A stretch of DNA of 64,000 nucleotides from Anaeramoeba ignava (taxonomy: Eukaryota > Metamonada > Anaeramoebidae): positions 762,501-826,500 of the forward strand of contig JAPDFW010000081.1 of the NCBI GenBank assembly GCA_028826165.1, given 5' to 3'. A program made the translations under genes and the position numbers. The notes beneath the pieces were generated by a model. It worked only from the letters and a program-made list of their open reading frames with translations. It searched no databases and had not been told where the DNA came from. This document shows, in pieces, positions 49,501 through 61,256 of this stretch (position 1 is its first letter; each line of letters opens with the position of its first letter).

Positions 49501-51164
49501 AAAAGATCCATAAATTGAGCTGCTTTTTCAGGCTCAAGTTTTTGGTAAATTTGCTTCAGTTTTGTTTGGGAAATATCTTGTGAATTTTGCTGCGTTTCTT
49601 TCTGAGCATTTATTTCGTTTGTTAGAAAATTATGGAATTTCTCAATTAATTCTTTGTGACCAGCGAATAATTTATTGATTTTTTGCAAAACAATGTTTAA
49701 TTCAATTTTTTGTGTTTTGAAATCTTTCATAACTTGCAAAAATTGCTCAAAAATCTGTGGTTTATCTTGGAAGTGTTCCTTGACTTCATCCAGATAATCG
49801 ATAGCGAACTGGAATTTATTGCTTGATTTAAATTTTTCATATGGACTAAAATCAAAAAAAAAATTAAATTAAAAAATTAAATTAAAAAATTGAATTAAAA
49901 AAAATTGAATTAAAAAATTGAATTAAAAAATTCTTACGGCTCTTTGTTTTCGGTAATAAAAGTGGGTGTTGCATATTGGTTCGGTAATTGATTATAAGGG
50001 GGTGCGTTATTCGGTAAATTATAAATTGCCTTTTGTGGTTGTTGTTGATAATAAGGGAAAAATTCCATCGGAAAATTTGGAGGGTTTCCACTCCGATTTT
50101 GAGGAATTGGATAATAAAAACTGCGTGAGTAAGAATGTTCGTAAAATTCAGGATTTAGATTATGTGTATAAAAATTGGGTTGCTTTAAATGAGGGAAGAA
50201 ATGTTGTGGGTGAAAAAATGTTGTTTGTAAATTTGTTGATTGAAAAGGATTATTTTGTTGTAAATTATTTTGTTGTAAATTATTTTGTTGAAAATCATTA
50301 TTTTGTTGAGAATCATTATTTTGTTGAGAATTATTATTTTGTTGAAAATCATTATTTTGTTGAAAATCATTATTTTGTTGTGAATCATTATTTTGTTGAA
50401 AATCATTTTGTTGTAAATCATTTTGTTGAAAAGGATTATTTTGTTGAAAAGGATTATTTTGTTGAAAATTAGGATTTAAATGAGATTGTGATTGAGAATG
50501 TAATTGTGATTGAAAATTATTTTGTTGAAAATCAGGATTTGAATGAGAATGAAATTGATTTTGTAACTGATTTGATAATTGATTTTGTAATTGATTTTGT
50601 AATTGGGGTTGTAATTGATTTTGAAATTGATTTTGTAATTGGTTTGGAAATTGATTTCGTAATTGATTTGATAATTGATTTGGAAATTGATTTTGTAATT
50701 GATTTTGTAATTGATTTGGTAATTGATTTTGTAATTGATTTGGTAATTGATTTGGTAATTGATTTGGAAATTGATTTGGTAATTGGGGTTGTAATTGATT
50801 TGGTAATTGATTTTGAAATTGATTTGGTAATTGATTTGGAAATTGATTTGGAAATTGATTTGATAATTGATTTTGTAATTGATTTGGTAATTGATTTGAT
50901 AATTGATTTGGAAATTGATTTGGTAATTGGGGTTGTAATTGATTTGGAAATTGATTTTGTAATTGATTTGGTAATTGATTTGGTAATTGATTTGGTAATT
51001 GGTTTGGTAATTGATTTGGTAATTGATTTGATAATTGATTTTGGTAACTGTGGTTGTATTACGATATATCTTGAGTTGATCAAGGGTTGTTCACTAAAAG
51101 GGTTTATGTAATTTGGCTTTTCTTCATTTCTTGTTGGTTGACTAAATGGGTTGTTTCTTTGCAT
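46554..51164 (-). CDS. SIN3: SIN3-family transcriptional corepressor
   Basis: Four exons (51164-49938, 49845-48933, 48725-48251, 48123-46554), about 1,393 residues if two slips are corrected. SIN3 scaffolds Rpd3-type histone deacetylase complexes. PAH1 is clear (about 415-480: FAIDYLDEVKEHFQDKPQ, LFAGHKELIEKFHNFL); PAH2-like (505-560) and PAH3-like (620-690) helices follow. Exon 3 carries the HDAC-interaction region (DDIIRELTNRPPVAIQTITKRL). Exon 4 matches the SIN3 C-terminal domain (FYLFFRLYGEFYSRLFEA). The N-terminus has NPF motifs, Gln/Asn-rich blocks and a QLPN repeat. One extra A near 51035 puts that repeat out of frame, and a +2 change near 46768 separates a C-terminal KN(T/I)E(L/S) repeat from a conserved-looking end (LPHLNLFYKKNAF). 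Both slips account for exon lengths modulo 3. The last intron, T-rich and 125 nt, is phase-supported but weak. Confidence 0.86.
46690..47080 (-). repeat. Exonic 15-nt repeat encoding KN(T/I)(E/Q)(L/S)
   Basis: About 25 units of 15 nt (AAAAATACAGAATTA and variants) coding for a Lys-Asn-Thr/Ile-Glu/Gln-Leu/Ser pentapeptide near the SIN3 C-terminus. The +2 slip near 46768 falls in a unit that mixes two variants. Confidence 0.85.
48726..48932 (-). repeat. SIN3 intron 2, AAAATT repeat
   Basis: A 207-nt intron (GTATTT to TTTCAG) of hexamer units with the TTCATTTATAAAAT junction motif. TTTCAG is one of the few CAG acceptors in the window. Confidence 0.85.
50240..51050 (-). repeat. Exonic repeats of SIN3 N-terminus (QQNN then QLPN)
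   Basis: 50240-50480 encodes Gln-Gln-Asn-Asn-Asp/Pro-Phe units, including NNPFQQ NPF motifs. 50540-51050 encodes about 40 copies of the tetrapeptide Gln-Leu/Phe-Pro/Gln/Ser-Asn (CAATTACCAAAT). The alternative frame SITK is longer on paper, but only the QLPN frame joins the downstream coding region. Confidence 0.82.
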
Positions 51165-51514
51165 TTGAAATTTGTTTTATTTTGCTTTATTTTGCTTTAT
51201 TTTGTTTTATTTTTATTTTATTTTGTTGATAAATGAATAAAATTGATCTGATTTAAAATTTAATTAAAAAATTTAAAAAGAAAAGGAAAGGAAAAGTAAG
51301 CAAAAAAAAAAGAAAACTTATTATAATTATTTTTATAACAAAGAATTGGGGGATCCTAAGAAAAAAAATGTTATTTTTTTAATTTAAAAAAAAAATTTTA
51401 TTTTATTTTTTTTTCTCCTTTTTATTTTTTTTTCTCCATTTTTAATTTAATTAAAAAAAACTTTTTTTCATTTTTTTTCTTTTTAATTTTTTTTCCTTTT
51501 TAAATTTTTTTTAA
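51165..51514. other. Divergent intergenic region, SIN3 / secreted protein
   Basis: 350 nt with TTTTGCTTTA-type repeats next to the SIN3 start, long A/T tracts, and TTTTTATTTTTTTTTCTCC duplicated near 51405-51440. Promoters for both genes are expected here but not identifiable. Confidence 0.5.
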
Positions 51515-54500
51515 ATGAAATTTTTTCTTCTTTTTTTCTTAATAATTTCCCAAATTTTAGCTAAATATTGCGAAGACACAACTTGTCAACAAGAAATATA
51601 TGACACAACTAGCTATAAAGTTGGTGATGATTCTTGTGTTTTTATTCATGTAGAAAATAGTACTCATGAAACAAGAGCTATTTTTTATCCTATTGTTGAT
51701 CAATTAAGCATTCTTAATATTCCCGGCTGTGTGTCATCATTTTATCTTAAATGAAATATAATTATATATATAAATATAAATATAAATATAAATATAATTA
51801 TAAATATAAATATAAATATAAATATAAATATAAATATAAATATAAATATAAATATAAATATAAATATAAATATAAATATAAATATAAATATAAATATAAA
51901 TATAAATATAAATATAAATATAAATATAAATATAAATATAAATATTAAATATAAATATTTAATATAAATATTTAAATATAAATATAAATATAAATATAAA
52001 TATAAATATAAATATAAATATAAATATAAATATAAATATAAATATAAAATATAAATATAAATATAAATATAAATATAAATATAAATATAAATATAAATAT
52101 AAATATAAATATAAATATAAATATAAATATAAATATAAATATAAATATAAATATAAATATAAATATAAATATAAATATAAATACAAAACATAAACATAAA
52201 TATAAAATAAATATAAATATAAAATATAAAATATAAATCTAAAACAAAATATAAATATAAACATAAATAAAATATAAATATAAATAAAAAAACATAAAAA
52301 AATAAAAATAAAACATAAATATAAAACATAAATATAAATATAAATATAAATATAAATATAAATATAAATATAAATATAAATATAAATATAAATATAAATA
52401 TAAATATAAAATAAATATAAATATAAATATAAATATAAATATAAATATAAATATAAATATAAATATAAACATAAAATATATAAAATATAAATATAAAATA
52501 TAAAATAAATTATAAATATAAATACATATAAAATATAAATATAAATATAAATATAAATATAAATATAAATATAAATATAAATATAAATATAAATATAAAT
52601 ATAAATATAAATATAAATATAAATATAAATATAAATATAAATATAAATATAAATATAAATATAAAATATAAATATAAATATAAATATAAATATAAATATA
52701 AATATAAATATAAATATAAATATAAATATAAATATAAAATATAAATATAAATATAAAATATAAACATAAATATAAATAATAAATATAAATATAAACATAA
52801 AACATAAATATAAAAAAAAATAAATATAAATATAAATATAAATATAAATATAAATATAAAATATAAATATAAAATAAAAAATAAAATATAAATATAAAAA
52901 AATAAAAATAAATATAAATATATAAAAAAAATATAAATATAAAATATAAATATAAATATAAATATAACATAAATTATAAATATAAATATAAATATAAATA
53001 TAAATATAAAACATAAATAATAAATATAAAATCTAAATATAAATATAAATATAAATATAAATATAAATATAAATATAAATATAAATATAAATATAAATAT
53101 AAATATAAATATAAAATATAAATATAAATATAAATATAAAATAAATATAAATATAAATATAAATATAAACATATAAAATATAAAATATAAATATAAATAT
53201 AAATATTAATAAAATAAAAATAAATATAAATATATAAATATAAAATATAAATATAAAATATAAATATAAAATATAAACATAAATATAAATATAAATATAA
53301 AATATAACATAAACATAAATATAAAATATAAATATAAAAATAAAAATACATAAAACAAAAAACAAAATAAACATAAACAAAACAAAAATAAAAAATATAA
53401 ATATAAATATAAATATAAATATAAATATAAATATAAATATAAATATAAATATAATTATAAATATAAATATAAATATAAATATATAAATATAAATATAAAT
53501 ATAACATAAACATAAAAATATAAATATAAAATATAAATATAAATATAAATATAAATATAAATATAAATATAAATATAAATATAAATATAAATATAAATAT
53601 AAATATAAAATAAACATATAAAATATAAAATAAAAATAAAAACATAAAATATAAAATAAAATAAAAATATAAAAATATAAATATAAAAATATAAATATAA
53701 ATATAAATATAAAATATAAAATAAATATAAAAATAAAAATAAAATAAAATACAATATAAAATAAATAAAATATATATAAATATAAAATATAAACATAAAA
53801 TAAATATAAATATAAATATAAATATAAATATAAATATAAATATAAATATAAATATAAATATAAATATAAATATAAATATAAATATAAATATAAATATAAA
53901 TATAAATATAAATATAAATATAAATATAAATATAAATATAAATATAAATATAAATATAAATATAAATATAAATATAAATATAAATATAAATCTAAATATA
54001 AATATAAATATAAATATAAATATAAATATAAATATAAATATAAATACAAATATAAATATAAATATAAATATAAATATAAATATAAATATAAATATAAATA
54101 TAAATATAAATATAATTAATATTAAATTTAAATCAAAATTAAAAATTAATTTTATTAAGCTGGTTGTGAATATGGAGCTGACGTAAATACAACAGTTTAT
54201 ATTAGTATTAACGGAATAAACTCCACAAAAGTACATGTTTATGATACTCAAAGTTTTATTGGGTCATATACAGTATTCATAAAATTAGATCAAGGAAAAG
54301 TTGAAAAATTAATGTGGGATGACAGTTTAAGTTGTAGTGATTGTAATGGAGGATGTATTGATGGACTTTGCGCCTTGAAAGTAAGCGATTATAATAAATG
54401 TTATGATGAATCTCGTGATATCAAGGTATTTGTTGCTTGGATTGGTAGAGATAGTGATAAAAGATATCTCACAAGTTCTAATTCTGTTCCTTCTCGATTT

Positions 54501-54560
54501 CAACGTTATGGTGTTTCTTCAGCTATTTCTAAAGCTTCTGAAGTCCCAAATACAATATAA
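51515..54560 (+). CDS. Small secreted Cys-rich protein
   Basis: Exon 1 (51515-51728) and exon 2 (54160-54560) join in phase (T|CT) across a 2.43-kb hexamer intron, giving 204 residues. An N-terminal signal peptide (about residues 1-16, ending LAKY) is followed by a beta-rich region with many Thr/Ser and two NxS/T sites, then a Cys cluster ([13 protein letters not shown]) and a C-terminal tail rich in Ser. There is no membrane anchor. The donor TGTGTGTC is ambiguous, but only the first GT keeps phase. I do not recognise the family; a secreted or cell-coat protein is the most that can be said. It is convergent with the F-box array, 138 nt from the end of copy A. Confidence 0.72.
51729..54159 (+). 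repeat. 2.43-kb intron, (ATAAAT)n satellite
   Basis: Starting about 40 nt after the donor, an almost pure ATAAAT hexamer array runs to 54115, broken by short variants such as AAAACATAAA and TATAAAATA. It has the same unit as anoctamin intron 1 on the plus strand. Long Ile-Tyr and Phe-Ile reading frames on both strands are artefacts. Confidence 0.93.
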
Positions 54561-54698
54561 TTTTAATTTAAGATCTCAAATAAGTTTTTCTTTTTTTTTC
54601 AACATTTTGGAAATAAATCCATTTTTCTTTTCTTTTTTATTTTAAATTTTTTCCGTTTTGTTTTTTGCTTTTTTTTTAAAAAGAAAAACAAATTTGAA

Positions 54699-56243
54699 TC
54701 AATGAAATGTGAAAGAAGAAAAAAAGATGTATAAGAAAATAGCAATAAATGAAGCAATTGCGAATTCAATATAAAAGGGAATTAAAGCAAATACGAGATA
54801 TTTCAAACCAAATTGAAGATAACAAACAAGTAAAAATTCGAAAATAACAAAAGGGAAAGAGAAAAATATTGTAATAACAAAGAAGGTATTCAGCGTATCT
54901 ATTCTTCTACTTATTTCAAAAACACCTCGGTAAAAAAGAAAAGGAGCTACAGCAACAAAAAATAAAGGCAAGAAAATCAAAAAATAATTCAATCCAATTC
55001 TTCCATCCAATTTCAATCCAAGAAGAATCAAAAATATTATTGTTGAAATTTCAATTATTAAACTAAATATATAATAACCTCGATCGCCGAAGAAGTCTTC
55101 TTTTAAAATTAATGCTAATACTCCACTAAAAATCAAAGTAGGCATGAATATCATCATCCAAGAATTTTTGATATTTCCTCCACTTTTTAATCCAATTATT
55201 AAAATTTGGAAAAATAATAAAAAGGATATCATCGAAACAACCAAATTATATTTTTTCTTAGAACTTTCAATATCATAATGCGCTTTAGCTAAAAATAGAC
55301 ATGAAAAAGCCAAAATTGGAAGAAGTACAATCATCAAAACAGGTATTGGACTTGATTTTGAATGTTTGTCAACATGAACATTTAATGCAACGAGGAAAAT
55401 AAAAACGCAAAGAATAAAAAATACAAGATCACCAACGATAAAATTATCAATTTGCCGAAGAATAACATTTTTCCGAATATGTTCTTCATGTTTTCTTTTC
55501 AATTCTTCAAATCTTTCTTTTCTTTCTTTAAATATTTGATAAATAGATTTTGATTTCGAAATTAATTCATTTCTTGGATTTGGAGTTGATTCAATATATC
55601 TCGTCATGTAAGATCTATAATCATTTTCTGCAAAAAAATAATATTGATCCTCTGTTTGGCGAAGATTCTTTAATTGGTTAAACAATAAAGAAATAGAAGA
55701 TTGTTTTCGAATAAGTCTTTGGGGTTTTTTATCTATAAATGACTTGAGTTGTGGATTTGAATTAGTGATTTTGGGTTCTTCAATTATTCCATAAATTGGA
55801 ATATCATTTGCAGATCGATAAACTAATTGATTTCCTAAATAACGATAATCACTATAAGTTGTAAATTGAGGATCTTTCAAAAGAAAATATCTCCAATATT
55901 TAAATGACATATTTCTCCAACAATTAACATCTTGGGATAAATCATTAAATGTTTGACAAGTCATTGAAAGTTTTAATAAAGAACCAGGTGATAAAAATTG
56001 GAAAATATAAAGATGAACTAAAAAATTAGAATAATAAAATTAATAAATTTGATTTATTTATTTATTAAGAAAATATAAACCATCTTCTGGAAGCATTTCA
56101 ATAAAAAGGTTTTCTTGTTTTGGTGGTTTTTTTAATTTTTTTGGAACTTCACTCATTTCTCCAGTTTTTAAAAATTTAAAATTATCGTTTGTTATTTTTG
56201 CTTTTAATTTATCTCCAAATTTTTGTATTGTAAATTGTTCCAT
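54699..56243 (-). CDS. F-box/TMEM185-like membrane protein, array copy A
   Basis: Exon 1 (56243-56081) and exon 2 (56017-54699) join in phase inside the F-box (GAT G|TT) over a 63-nt intron; 493 residues. Exon 1 encodes a conserved start MEQFTIQKFGDKLKAKIT and ends at LPED. The F-box (about 51-95) is LPEDVHLYIFQFLSPGSLL, then MTCQTFNDLSQDVNCW. A Tyr/Asn-rich variable stretch is followed by IPIYGIIEEPKI, a basic RKQSSISLL site, a charged helix, and eight hydrophobic spans. The spans repeat a pair motif (IIGLKSG...SWMMIFMP; LLGLKLDGRIGLNYF...LP) like TMEM185 proteins. Last copy of the array in transcription order. Predicted membrane-bound Skp1/cullin adaptor (inference). Confidence 0.87.
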
Positions 56244-56318
56244 TTCTTTATAAAAGAAATGAAAGAGAAAAAAATGAAAAAATTTAAAATTGAGAAAAAA
56301 TTTTTATTGAAATAAAAC

Positions 56319-57812
56319 TCAAAAAAAAAAGTAAACCAAAAAAATCAATAATTCAATATAAAAAGGAATAAAAGTAAACGAAATTGATTTTGGAATTGAA
56401 GATTCAAGATAACGAACAAGCAAGAATTCAAAAATTGAAAACGGAATCAAAACAAATTTGAATATCATAGTTTCAATAGAGCTAGATCGCCTAGGTTTCA
56501 TAATCCCAAAATAACGAAACAAGGGAAATAAGTCAAGCAGAAACAAAGGAAAAAAAACCTTGAGATAATTCAATCCAATTTTTCCATCTAATTTCAATCC
56601 AAGAAGAATAAAAAACAAGAACAGCATTGTGAATCCAAATGTTGAGAATGAACCAGAAAAATTTGGATCATCAAGTAAAAATAATACAGAAATTAAAATC
56701 AACATTCCAATCAAAACCAAGATTGGAATGAATATTATCATCCACGATATTTGGATAATTTCTCCGCTCTTTAATCCAATTACTAAAATTTGTGCAAATA
56801 CTAAAAATGATACTGATGACATAATTAAATCACTTGATTTGGAATCATCAAAATCATAAAAAAATTGGATCAGCAATAAAACTGACAAAACAAGAATTGA
56901 TACCAGCAAAGGAATGAAAAGATAAATTGGATTAAAACTTAACTTTTTGTCTATATAACCACTTAATGAGAGCAAAAAAATTAGAACACAAAATCCTAAA
57001 AATATCAAATCCGAAATGATCGCTCTTTCAAATTTTTGCACAATATTGATTTTTCGAGTGAATTTTTCTTGGTTTCTTTTCAGTTTTTGAATTTTTTCCT
57101 TTCTTTCTTTGATTTTTTCATCAATCAATTTTGATTTTGAAATTAATTCATCTCTTGGATTTGGAATTGATTCGAGATATTTAATTGTTCTAAATTTGAA
57201 TTCTTTTTCTTGAAAAACATAATTTTGTTCAGATACTTCTGGGAGATTCTGCATTTTGTTAATGAATAAAGAAATAGAAGATTGTCTTCGAATAAGTTTT
57301 TGAGGTTTTTTATCCATTATTGATTGTAAATTTGAATTGATAATTTTGGGTTCTTCAATTATTCCATAAATTGGGATCTCTTGATCATCATTTCTATTTT
57401 GGGAATAGCGATGATATTGATGAGCATTTATATTTTCAAAATCTTTCAAAAGAAAATATCTCCAATATTTAAATGAAATATTTCTCCAACAATTAATATC
57501 TTTGGATAAATCATTAAATGTTTTGCAAGTCATTGAAAGTTTTAATAAAGAACCAGGTGATAAAAATTGGAAAATATAAAGATGAACTAAAAAATTAGAA
57601 TAATAAAATTAATAAATTTGATTTATTGATTTATTAAGAAAATATAAACCATTTTCTGGAAGCATTTCAATAAATAAATTTTCTTGTTTTGGTGGTTTTT
57701 TTAATTTTGTTGGAACTTCACTCATTTCCCCAGTTTTTAAAAAGTTAAAATTATCGTTTGTTATTTTTGCTTTTAGTTTATCTTCATATTTTTTAATTTT
57801 AAATTGTTCCAT
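56319..57812 (-). CDS. F-box/TMEM185-like membrane protein, array copy B
   Basis: Exons 57812-57650 and 57586-56319, 63-nt intron, 476 residues, intact frame. The start is a variant (MEQFKIKKYEDKLKAKIT) and exon 1 ends LPEN. The Asp-to-Asn change in the F-box opening is unique among the copies seen. The variable stretch after YFLLKD reads FENINAHQYHRYSQNRNDDQE. The conserved RRQSSISLF site and eight spans follow (GLKSGEIIQISW, GLKLDGKIGLNY). The gene begins 75 nt before copy A's upstream neighbour ends, so promoter space is minimal. Confidence 0.87.
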
Positions 57813-57895
57813 TTCTTTATAAAAAAATGAAAGAGAAAAAATGAAAATTTTAATAAAAGATTGGGAAAAATTTTTTTATTTTTTGTTTTTGCTTT

Positions 57896-59413
57896 TTAAA
57901 AAGTCTTCAAAGAAAAAACCAAGTAAAAAAGACCGAATAAAGGAAAATATAAAGGAATAAAGGTAAATGAAATGTATTTGAAACCTGAGAATTGAAGATA
58001 ACAAAAAATCAAGATTTCAAAAATAATAAGCGGAATTAAAATAAATACGAAAAAAATCACAAAAATAATTTCAAGACCACCACGACTATGACTACTAGCT
58101 TTGAGGCTACTAATGCAAACGAGAGCTGAAAGAATATCAATTAAAAATAAAGGAGAGAAAACTTTGAAATAACCCAATCCACTTTTTCCATTTAATTTCA
58201 ATCCAAGAAGAATAAAAAATAAGAATAGGATTGAAGATGAGAATACTAAAAGAAAAGTAAATAAATTCGGTCCACCAATAAAAATCAATATTGAACCCAA
58301 AACTAATATTCCAGTTAAAATGAAAAAGAGTGTAAATATCCAAAGCCACGAGATTTGAATAATTTTCCCACTTTTTAATCCAATTAGTAAAACTTGAATA
58401 AATACTACAAATGATATTAATGAGAACATGAGATCACTTGCTTTCGAATATGAAAAATCGAAAAATGATTTAATGAAATTTAAACTTGAGAAAATGAATA
58501 TTGAAACAAGTAAAGGAATGAAAAAATAAAATGGATTTGAATTGAGGTTTTTGTCAACATAAATACTTAATGATACCAAAAAAACTATAATCAAAAATGC
58601 AAATAACTTGAAATCTGCAGCCATAAAGCCATCCAATTTTCTTATCAGCAAATTTTGTTTATTAATTTTTGCTTGATTTTTTAAAAATTCTTCATATTTT
58701 TCTTTTCTTTCTTTGATTTTTTGATTGATTAATTTTGATTTTGAAATTAATTCATTTTTTGGATTTGGAGTTGATTGAATATATCTCATCATATAAGATC
58801 TATAATCTTTTTCTGGAAAAATATAATTTTGATCTTCTTCTTTTTTTTCGCGAAGATTTTGTAATTGATTAAACATTAAAGAAATAGAAGATTGTCTTTG
58901 AATAAGTTTTTGAGGTTTTTTATCTATAAATGACTTGAGTTGTAAATTTGAATTAATAATTTTAGGTTCTTCAATTATTCCATGAATTGGGATTTGATCT
59001 TCTTTGGAATTTCCATAATAACGATAATAATTTTGCATTTCAAAATTATTCAAAAGAAAATATCTCCAATATTTAAATGACATATTTCTCCAACAATTAA
59101 TATCTTGGGATAAATCATTAAATGTTTGACAAGTCATTGAAAGTTTTAATAAAGAACCAGGTGATAAAAATTGGAAAATATAAAGATGAACTAAAAAATT
59201 AAAATAAAATTAATAAATTTGATTTATTGATTTATTAAGAAAATATAAACCATCTTCTGGAAGCATTTCAATAAATAGATTTTCTTGTTTTGGTGGTTTT
59301 TTTAATTTTGTTGGAACTTCACTCATTTCCCCAATCTTTAAAAAGTTAAAATCACCATTTGTTATTTTTGCTTTTAGTTTATCTCCATATTTTTGTATTG
59401 TAAATTGTTCCAT
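57896..59413 (-). CDS. F-box/TMEM185-like membrane protein, array copy C
   Basis: Exons 59413-59251 and 59190-57896, 60-nt intron, 485 residues, intact frame. F-box opening LPEDV, then MTCQTFNDLSQDINCW. The variable stretch (NNFEMQNYYRYYGNSKEDQ) closely resembles that of copy E, suggesting these two are nearest relatives. RQSSISLMFNQL and eight hydrophobic spans follow; the third pair reads GLKLNGKSGLGYF, with Asp replaced by Asn. The stop lies 83 nt upstream of copy B's start codon. Confidence 0.87.
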
Positions 59414-59540
59414 TTCTTTATAAAAAAAAATGAGAAAAAAAGAAAAAAATGAAAATAATATTTTTTAATTTTTTTTTATTAAAAAGATCAAATTAAGAAA
59501 AATTGAAATAAGAATTCTTTCATTATTCCTCTTTTTTTAA

Positions 59541-61127
59541 TTAATAAAATCTTGAATGAGATAAAGAATTCAAACAAAGAATAACGCAAAAAATACCAGA
59601 AAAAGAAATATAAAAAGGAATAAAAGTAAAAGAAAGTGATTTATGATTTGAATTCCCAAGATATCTAATAAGTAAAATTTGTGAAATAAAAAGTGGAATA
59701 AGAATAAAAATGAAGCCAATAATAAAAAATAATCCACCAAGACAAAGAGAAAACAAACAAGGAATAAAATAAAATAAAAATAAAGGAATACAAATAATTC
59801 CATAACTCAATTCAATTATTCCATCTAATTTCAATCCAAGAAGAATAAAAAATAAACATACCATCATAAATCCAAATCCAGGAATTAGAAAAATAATACT
59901 TAAACAACAAAAAATTATTGAAAAAAAAATTAATATTCCAGATAAAATGAAAATTGGAGAAAATATTAATAACCAAGAATATTGAATAATTTTCCCACTT
60001 TTTAATCCAATTAATAAAACTTGGATAAATATAGCAAATGATAATAATGGTATAATTAAATCAAATACTCTAGAATTTGAATAATCATAAAAAGATTGAA
60101 ACAAAAATAAAATTGAGAAAATAAAAGTTGGAATAAGTAAAAGAATGAAAAGATAAAATGGATTAAAACTTAAATTTCTGTCAACATAAAACCCTAATAA
60201 TATTAAGAAAGTTATCAAACAAAGCCCAGAAAATAATATATTTGAATTAATCCAATTATCAATTTTTTGAGGTATTAAATTTTTTCGATTAATTTTCTCA
60301 AATATTTCTTTTCTTTCTTTCATTTTTCGATAAATAGATTTCGATTTTGAAATTAATTCATTTTTTGGATTTGGAGTTGATTCAATATATCTCATCATAT
60401 AAGATCTATATTCATTTTCTGGAAAGCCATAATGTTTATTTCTTGTTTCTTGTAACTTTTTTAATCGTTCAGCTAATAAAGAAATAGAAGATTGTCTTCG
60501 AATAAGTTTTTGAGGTTTTTTATCCATTATTGATTGTAAATTTGAGTTTCTAAATTGATTAGTAATTTCGGGTTTTTCAATTATTCCATAAATTGGATTT
60601 TTCTCATATTCATTGTTTCCAGTATTGGGTTGATGAGTATAATAGGGATCAGAATAATAAGGATAATTTTGAATTTCCAAATCTTTCAAAAGAAAATATC
60701 TCCAATATTTAAATGAAATATTTCTCCAACAATTAATATCTTTGGATAAATCATTAAATGTTTTGCAAGTCATTGAAAGTTTTAATAAAGAACCAGGTGA
60801 TAAAAATTGGAAAATATAAAGATGAACTAAAAAATTAAAATAATAAAATTAATAAATTTGGGTTATTGATTTATTAAGAAAATATAAACCATCTTCTGGA
60901 AGCATTTCAATAAATAGATTTTCTTGTTTTGATGGTTTTTTTAATTTTGTTGGAACTTTGCTCATTTCTCCAATCTTTAAAAAGTTAAAATTATCATTTG
61001 TAATTTTTGCTTTTAATTTATCTCCAAATTTTTGTATTGTAAATTGATTCGTTTCTCTAATTTTTGAAAAGTTAAAATCATCAATTGCTTTTTTTTCTTT
61101 TAATTTTTGTATTAAGAGTTGTTCCAT
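59541..61127 (-). CDS. F-box/TMEM185-like membrane protein, array copy D, with N-terminal duplication
   Basis: Exons 61127-60890 and 60826-59541, 63-nt intron, 507 residues, intact frame. Exon 1 is 75 nt longer than in other copies because the N-terminal module is present twice in diverged form: LLIQKLKEKKAIDDFNFSKI, then FTIQKFGDKLKAKITNDNF. It carries the F-box and the longest variable stretch of the family (YPYYSDPYYTHQPNTGNNE), then RRQSSISLLAERL and eight spans. A Cys-containing span (FCCLSIIFLIPGF) differs from its siblings. The duplication keeps the frame, which argues for a functional protein. Confidence 0.86.
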
Positions 61128-61256
61128 TTCTTTATAAAAAAAAATGAGAAAAGAAAAAAATGAAAAAATATTTTTTGCTTTTTTTTTATTAAAAAGATCA
61201 AATAAGAAAAATAGAAATAAGAATTCTTTTATTATTCCCCTTTTTTTTTTTCTTTG

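Noticed and set aside
51742-54251. Several long overlapping Ile/Tyr/Phe reading frames (up to about 425 codons) on the minus strand
   Set aside because: They are read-through of an ATAAAT hexamer array that has no stop in some frames. The region is bounded by matching splice sites of the secreted-protein gene.
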